From: Isoetes taiwanensis
Lineage: Eukaryota; Streptophyta; Lycopodiopsida; Isoetales; Isoetaceae
DNA length: 64,000 bases
NCBI GenBank assembly: GCA_021234155.1
Contig: JAJEKV010000065.1
Span: forward strand, 4,829,594 to 4,893,593
Direction: 5' to 3'
The notes under the pieces are model-generated. The model had not been told where the DNA came from. It did no database searches and saw only the letters and a program-made list of their open reading frames with translations. This document shows, piece after piece, positions 57,701 through 64,000 of this stretch (its first letter is position 1; the number at the start of each line of letters is the position of its first letter). A program made the position numbers and the translations under genes.

Positions 57701-59260
57701 ATGGATCGCGACCTATTTTCTTTGCAATTCATCCTGGGCTCAAGAGCAAACAAAATAAGAATGTCGGCGAACATCTGTACCTAGCACAAAGGAAGGAGAA
57801 ACCAAGGATGCAATCTAGAATCCGCAAGGGCATGGAACACCACAAACCCTATGTTTTTTTTTTTTAAAAAACCAAGTGAAGGTTCAGATTGAAGAACTCT
57901 AAGACCTGTCCTCTGCCACAGCTTCTCTCAGACACTACATTTAAAGCTTACCTTACTGAAACCTAACTTGCATGACACTTTCGACTTGAAGAAACCTATC
58001 GAAACCTTCTTTAGTTATGGGGTAACTTCGAAAGCACGAAAATTAGATCTTCAATTATGGAGTAGCTAGAAAGCACAAAAATAGATCTTTCTGTTGGGAA
58101 AAGAAAATAACGATGAAACATTACCTAAATCCAAAACAATCTCCTCCTCCCAAAAACCCACAAGGCAGAGGCATCAAATTTATTATTAGAACTCGACGGC
58201 TAAATTTTATTAAAAATCAACGGCCAAGAAATCATGCACTCTAGAAATACTATTCAGTATCAGCACCCGAATACAACAACAAAATCATAGAAAAACCACA
58301 TAGAAAAGCGTATATAAAATCAAAAGGAAACCCCCTATTATTATGCTAGATATTGGAGAAGCATTTATCGATCATGAATCATTAATGATTGAAATGTCTA
58401 CGAAACTGTCTGACTTTGTGTCCAAAATGGAACATAGCATAAACAAGGTACAAAAAGCCTTCAAAGAGTGTGGTAGAATGATGAAGTGGTTAATTGACCA
58501 CACATTCTAAGCCGAAAAAAGCATGCAAATCATCATTGAGTAGAGCAAAAAGAAAACTATTGAGAAGTGCATTATTGATCAGAACAAACATTACAATCTT
58601 TACTTGATAAATGACACATTTTGTAAACGTAAATGAATTGAGTTAGTTGATGACTCCCATATAAACATCTCAAGAACACTTCTTGGGTTAATAAGTGAAA
58701 CAAATTTTACTTCTAAAGCGCTTCCACCAACCAATTCTACCATCATAACCAACTACTTGTTAAAGACTTACGATTGTAACCATATATCATAACAATAATA
58801 TTACCACAATTTACATTCCTAGACCTATTAAATGTTATTAACAAATTTCAATATAAATATAGTAAACATGTCAAAACGTATAAACAACATGCCAAACTCA
58901 CCACGAAAAGCATCAAAATCTTCAACAAGCATCACCAATGAAGGCGTACCCATCATCTCTAGATAAGCGCAAACATCAAACATTGATGCAACAAAACTAC
59001 AATCAAGAATTCCAACAAATCCTGCTGGTAACAAAGAAAATCTATACATTTCTCAATATATCCATCTTTTACATAATATTTTAATTTCTCAACTAAATAC
59101 TACATAAGCTTCATCATCCAATTAGGCGCTTTTATAAATACAAAAAAATAGGTACATTATTCAATACACACATGATCTAAATAAAACTAATTCATTTTTC
59201 AATAAAATACTACAGAAGCTTCAATATCCAATTCAAGCGCTATCATCGACACAAAAAATA
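57701..59260. other. Mostly non-coding; one small frame
   Basis: No recognised gene. A 55-codon plus-strand frame at 58343-58510 (MLDIGEAFIDHESLMIEMST ... MMKWLIDHTF) is helical and may be a remnant, but I cannot support it as a gene. Confidence 0.3.
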
Positions 59261-59261
59261 A

Positions 59262-60551
59262 TTCTAGGGAAAGGTCTTTGTACAACAACATGAAGTGAAT
59301 GAGCTGAATGAATGAAAATACAATGACCCACAGGGGTACCCACAACGAGGCCCCAACATGAGTGAATATGAGTGAAAAAATCTAACAAAGACCTCAGCCA
59401 GGCTCAAAACATATAATTAGACCCATGACCCACAAAATTCCCGAACCCAAAACTGCATCCAAACCCCGTCCAAGTCAGAATTGACTAGACCAAAGCTGCA
59501 CCTCGGCCCGCAACACTCAAATATCGACTCTCAACCCCCACCCCAACAAGAGGGGGTAGAAGTGAAAATTGCAACCAAAACTACCTCGGAACTGCTGAAA
59601 ATCGGCTACCACCTCAATGTCAAGAAAGAGGATCGCGCCAAACTGCAAAACACAATCACATAGATGGTTAACACGAAAAGGTTAGGAGCCCTATGGCCAA
59701 GCATGCATCATGCTCGAAAGGCAAGCAGAGCACAAGAATCTGACGAGAAAAAATAGCAAAATAGAGAAATTATAAAGAATCCTCAGATGCGACATTGCTA
59801 CGGCGAGAGAGAAAATATATAGATACACTAGACCCGACCGCGGGGGTCTTCCACCCAGTGCCCTCTGGAAGCCACAAAGCTACACGAGGAAGAGAAAATA
59901 GGCACATCCAATAGAAGAACCCTTTGGAGCCTACCCAGAAACGTCAAGTGCTATGCCGGAAAGAGAGAGTAAAAGCACTACCAATGGGAAAAAATCCGAG
60001 AGAAAACCCTACGGGAAAAGAGGGCAAGAGAGAAAACATACAGGAGAGAATATACTCAAAAATATACAAAGCAGGATCGAGAAGTCATCAAGAATTGCCG
60101 AAAGCTACATTGCTACGCCGAGATAGAGAGAAACATATATAGAGCTATCTAGAGACATATAGAGATACACCAGGTCCGACCGCAAAAATACCCTCAAGAG
60201 AGAATATACACAAGAAAAAGGGGGGCCGCCCAAAAAGAATTGGCCATAACAGAGTAGAACAACCAATGTAAAGCCCAACCCAGATATCAGAGGAGGGAGG
60301 GTGGAACTCTGCACAACAAAGAATTCACCTCAGAGGAAATGCCGATGAAAGAAAGAAGCAAGCAACAACGTATATATAGATGACAAAGCCAAAACGAGAG
60401 TCGGCGCTATAGAAAGCACAGGCCACAGAAAGAGCAGATCCAAAACTGGTGTGGCGCCAAAATAGACGTCCCTTTCCCTGGAATGGTGGTTCTCTTCTAT
60501 ATAAGAAGAGAACCATGGCATTCTAGGGAAAGGTCCTTGTACAACAACATC
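59262..60551 (+). repeat. Purine-rich segment bounded by 32-bp direct repeats
   Basis: ATTCTAGGGAAAGGTC.TTGTACAACAACAT occurs at about 59262 and 60519. Inside, a block around 59791-59840 (ACATTGCTACGGCGAGAGAG ... CCCGACCGC) recurs in diverged form at 60108-60183. A P/Q-rich frame (59424-59663, SQPPPQQEGVEVKIATKT) ends within it. This may be the body of an unrecognised retroelement. Confidence 0.4.
60471..60533 (+). repeat. Compact hairpin with a 12-bp perfect core
   Basis: TGGTTCTCTTCT (60487-60498) and AGAAGAGAACCA (60504-60515) flank ATATA. The stem extends outward through CCTTTCCCTGGAATG and CATTCTAGGGAAAGG with small mismatches, about 28 bases per arm. Its right arm overlaps the downstream 32-bp direct repeat. 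Confidence 0.7.
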
Positions 60552-61484
60552 CGACACAAAGATGAACCTACCTCCAAACTCCTCTCACAGGCCGATATTA
60601 TGGGAGACGAGGCGGGATGCCAACGCAAGTAGCGGGAGAGGAGCACAAGAAACCCCGGGACAACTGAAAATGCATAAAGTAAAAAAGGCATAAAGGCCGA
60701 ACACAAAAAACCAACTACGGCCACCCCCGGGGGTTTCACCATTGTGTACACGTATGACCCAAGAGCGTGACTGGGTAGGGGTTTTTTTGAACTCGAGACG
60801 TCCGTATACGGACTGGTGTTTCATACGGTCGACCACCATTCCTCCCATAGGTGGTCGAGAAGGGGGAGTTGGGCGGGAAGGTCCGATCCATAGTATCTAC
60901 GTTAGGGCCTACTCCAACTCCGAATGCTTTGAAGAACCGAGGTGCCACCAGAATGGACAATTGAAGTCGCTGGATTTCGGCCAAGAAAGAAATATTTTGT
61001 CAAAAACTCCTGGAACAAGATAACCTTAAAGAACAAATTTACGAGGTTAGAATCCAAACTTCTTGCTTATTTGCTTGCCATTGTTAGGATATCTCGATGG
61101 CAAAGTGGATGGTGTATTAATTTTTATTGCATTTGTATCTAGACTTTGGTAATGAAATAACTTATTCTTCCTGCCTGAAACCGACTAAAAGCTTCTTGAT
61201 CACCTTGATCTGCCTTGTCTCACTTAATAATCTAGTGTTCATTTGATGGAGAATTAATTGCTAAGTGGTTATCTCTATTTTTCGCATTCATGGAAAAAAA
61301 CCCTAGTCTTGAGTGTGCTTTGGCGGGTGCTTTGGCAGGAGGAGCTCCAGAGACCTCAAATTTTTCATAGATCTTTCTAGTTTATGCTGGTAAATGTCTT
61401 ATATTTTTTGGTATTTCAAGTCTTTCAAGTAAGTTATTAATTCCTAACGGGTTCCTAACTCTTTCTTTGGGTTACTTGTAGCAA
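60552..61484. other. Upstream region and probable leader of the next gene
   Basis: No gene of its own that I can support. A small 5'-UTR intron may end at 61481 (ACTTGTAG, then CAAATGG). A possible donor is GTAAAT at 61390. Confidence 0.35.
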
Positions 61485-63211
61485 ATGGCATTCGAAACAA
61501 ATATCATTGTATGTGCAATTGACGGGACCGAGAAGTGCTCCGAGGTTGGTTTTGTCAAAGTCAAGCAAAATGCAACGTATGCCGATGTAAGAAAAGCTAT
61601 TAACTTGGATGAGATTGATGGCTTGGAGGGACACGAGTTTGTGTTTTTGGGTGAAAGGAAGCTTCCTTTGTCAACAAGGCAAGAGGAAAGGTACAAAGTT
61701 ACAGATGAGGAGGTGTTTGTTCGTGTGACTGAAACTCAAGAAGATGTGCAGCCCTTGAAGAGAAGACGTCTCATGCTTAATGAGTTGGAAGAAGAAGAAA
61801 ATGTGGCTGCCATTGAGGTTGCAGATCAGACCCCAGCCAGCCAAGAGAAGGCAAGTTTGATTGTGGGGAGTGTCGAGTTTAAAGGTAGGTTGCAATCCAA
61901 ATTTCCATCAAGGGCTGATACATGTAGGTGGATTCACACATTTAGGAAGTACAAGATGAAAATGCAAATTCAGGGTAAGAAAGATCGGTTTGATCTCATG
62001 TCTTATGATGCCAATGGAGTTGGAGTGTTTAGCATTTGGTGCCTTGAATGCCAAATGAGATATGGAAGAGGAGGAGATGACATGATGTACAATTTCACTG
62101 CACGCGACATGGAATCAAAGGAACACAAGCTGAACTTGCAAAGAAACACACAAACTGTTGTTGACAGCGAGGAAAGTGTCTCAAAGGATACATTGGCAAG
62201 TGATATTATGGCTGAAAATAGGGCAGCAGTTGAAGAATGTATGTCTTTGAAAGTTGGTCCTTTTGTCGAGCAAACCGGTGTCGTGTTTGAGCTATATAAG
62301 GAGACCATTGGAAGCTATACAAAGAAAGAGAACATTTGCATTTTATGTGTGCTTTGTCGGAGGTCTCTACTCCTTTTTCCATCAAGAGGAGACGTGGTTG
62401 AAAACATGAGGGAGCATATAAAGAGTAGTAGACATGTGCAAAAATCAACCGCCAAACAGAGGAACCAAGAGCACGAACAAAGCAAGGTTGGAAGGCCTCG
62501 AAAGGATATTGTGGATCCTTCACAAAAGAGCATGCTATCATTCTTACATCGAGGTATTATTCCATTTCAATATGCTGAAATCTGTTTTCCTAATGGGCTG
62601 AAATCTGTTTTCTTAAATTCTGATATTTATGGGCCCTTTGCTTTGCTGCAGACCACTCTAAGGAGGCTGAGACAAGCCATTCAAGCGAGAGATCAAGTAT
62701 GTAAAGAGAACATGTACCATTACTTGTTTGCTTGTTCGTTGTTATATTGTTATGTAGTAGATTGATTGTTTTTGGTTCTTGTTCTCATTCTCAATTTGCT
62801 TGGAAAAAAAAATACACAGGAAACTTGCATCTGGCATATCTATGTTGGGGTTTTTGGCAACTAACATATAGATATGCATCTAAGCCAAGGGATTTGAGGC
62901 CATTCTTGGATGAGTCTAAGGCTGGCTTGAATTGGTACTGTGAGCCAGATTTGCATGGAGAGTTCACGGTAGATGGCCAGGTAGTTAAGATCCAAGGAAC
63001 ATTTAGGCATGTCAAATGTGCTAGAGTGAGTGCAGGAGCTGCTATGTTTGCAAACTTTCAATGTTCTTACTGCACTGCCGTCCCCAAGGAAAGAGACTTC
63101 CGTATGAGAGTTCATAGACAAAGTGAGGAGAAAGTAGAGCGAGGCTTGAGGAACACTAGTTCTCATTTAAGAGTTGACTATTTGACAAACTTCGAGTTGC
63201 GCAACCTTGCT
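61485..63211 (+). CDS. Multi-exon gene of unknown function with zinc-finger-like segments and an AT-hook
   Basis: Exon 1 (61485-62553) encodes 356 residues: a possible ubiquitin-like fold (1-80, with EVGFVKVKQNATYADVRKAI and FVFLGERKLPLSTRQE); a basic/acidic linker; FKGRLQSKFPSRADTCRWIH, then DRFDLMSYD and WCLECQ...KEHK (a BED- or C2H2-like finger); CVLC...REHIKSSRH (a CxxC..HxxxxxH finger, about 285-315); and an AT-hook core KVGRPRKD. Exon 2 (62652-62696) and exon 3 (62820-63211) join in phase after GT..AG splicing. They add LDESKAGLNWYCEPDLHGEF, GTFRHVKCARVSAGAAMFAN, CSYC and KERDFRMRV. Exon 3 ends at GCT|GTAAGT, so the gene continues past the window. Frames are intact. A nuclear DNA-binding role is inferred; a domesticated transposon protein is possible. 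Confidence 0.75.
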
Positions 63212-64000
63212 GTAAGTCGAAATTTTTGTTTTCTGTAAGTGAATCACAAATGAACCAATGGAACAATGTGGTGAAAGATGGAAAGGGAATTGTGCTAGAG
63301 TACCAGAACACCAGAATGCATAAAGAGAACAAATGAAACAATGTAGTGAAAGATTGAAAAGGAATTGTTGGGAGAAAAACAACCAAAATCACGAAACAAA
63401 ATACACAGATAAAGAGTCAATGGAGAACAGGGAACAAGAAAAACGAATAGAGACAACAAAGTTTGAAGGAACCGAAAAGATGAACCCAGGATAAGGAGGA
63501 TGAGCAGAGCAGATAAGACGAATGGAACAAAATAAACAATAAATGGAGCAACCACGGTGGCCAAAAAAATAGAGAACCTACAGCGTAAAATAAAAGAGCA
63601 ACATGAAGAAATGGAAAAAACAATGCACATGTAGATAAATTAGAGTGAGCAAAATAGAACCGATGGAGTGGGTAAAGAGACCAATGGAATATGGATGAAA
63701 GATTAGATAGAGACAGTAATGAGAACTCAACTAAAAGCCAAGAGCAGTCGAGTGACCAGCAGTAATGAGACAAAAAGTGAATGAAGCAATGGAACAAACA
63801 ATGCAACCCGAGCAGGATGAAGCAATTGCAAAAAGGACTAACGGTAACTCGGATAGATAATCAAACGAGAAAGTCAAATGAACTTGTATGGCATATGTGG
63901 AAAGGAGCAAATAACAATAACTAGAGCCAAATAGATAGATGGGACAAACAGGAAGTAATATGGGAAATGTGTGACTAAACAAGACCGGAGAGGAGGGAAT
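63212..64000 (+). other. Purine-rich intron or repeat at the window edge
   Basis: Strongly A/G-rich on the plus strand, with recurring ATGGARCAA-type words. A unit ACAATGT.GTGAAAGAT, then GAAA.GGAATTGT, occurs twice, 71 bases apart (63267 and 63338). The low pyrimidine content leaves the minus strand free of stops and creates several overlapping spurious frames. It is probably the intron following exon 3. Confidence 0.5.

Noticed and set aside
60105-60848. Several overlapping minus-strand frames
   Set aside because: They arise in purine-rich repeated DNA with few stops and share no protein character.
63156-63982. Overlapping hydrophobic minus-strand frames
   Set aside because: The A/G-rich plus strand makes the minus strand T/C-rich and stop-poor. 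The apparent membrane proteins are a composition effect.

Overview
This window is nuclear DNA of a land plant: AT-rich, repeat-rich and gene-poor. It carries L1-type LINEs, Ty1-copia remains, a TRIM-like array primed by initiator tRNA-Met, PIF/Harbinger-like ends and a plant-type PPR fragment. The best-supported host gene encodes a Tctex-type dynein light chain (54.77-55.68 kb, four exons with compatible phases). Flowering plants have lost dynein heavy chains, so this gene points to a lineage with flagellated sperm: a bryophyte, lycophyte or fern, or less likely Ginkgo or a cycad. I cannot name the species.

Layout. 0-4.3 kb: small repeats, a foldback element, a 183-bp direct repeat and a SINE-like copy. 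4.3-9.5 kb: an L1-type LINE on the minus strand, split by a different 5'-truncated LINE on the plus strand. 9.5-10.05 kb: a decayed gene resembling the DUF3504/Crypton recombinase-like region. 10.3-16.1 kb: a second minus-strand L1 fragment, partly tandemly duplicated and split by a 4.3-kb Harbinger-like transposon that contains PPR- and TPR-like fragments and a MITE. 16.4-18.3 kb: two strong hairpins and a GC-richer stretch. 18.3-20.8 kb: nothing recognisable.

20.8-46.2 kb: two near-identical direct copies of one segment (20772-32987 and 35917-46249). Copy 1 alone holds a 1.9-kb LINE insertion, so copy 2 shows the empty site. The spacer holds the 3' end of a Ty1-copia element with its LTR, plus a gag fragment. 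The copies differ mainly in clustered, complex edits at CAG/CTG/CG-rich words, which look more like sequencing or consensus artefacts than point mutations.

46.8-47.6 kb: a tandem array of a tiny LTR element. 48-53 kb: minisatellites and one unassigned minus-strand ORF. 53.1-55.7 kb: the dynein light chain gene and possible upstream exons. 56.8-57.6 kb: one end of another Harbinger-like element with a minus-strand exon. 59.3-61 kb: purine-rich repeats and a hairpin. 61.5-63.2 kb: a well-formed multi-exon gene of unknown function with zinc-finger-like segments and an AT-hook, continuing past the window. A GC-rich 45-bp palindrome recurs at 21.6, 36.75, 48.0 and 56.7 kb.
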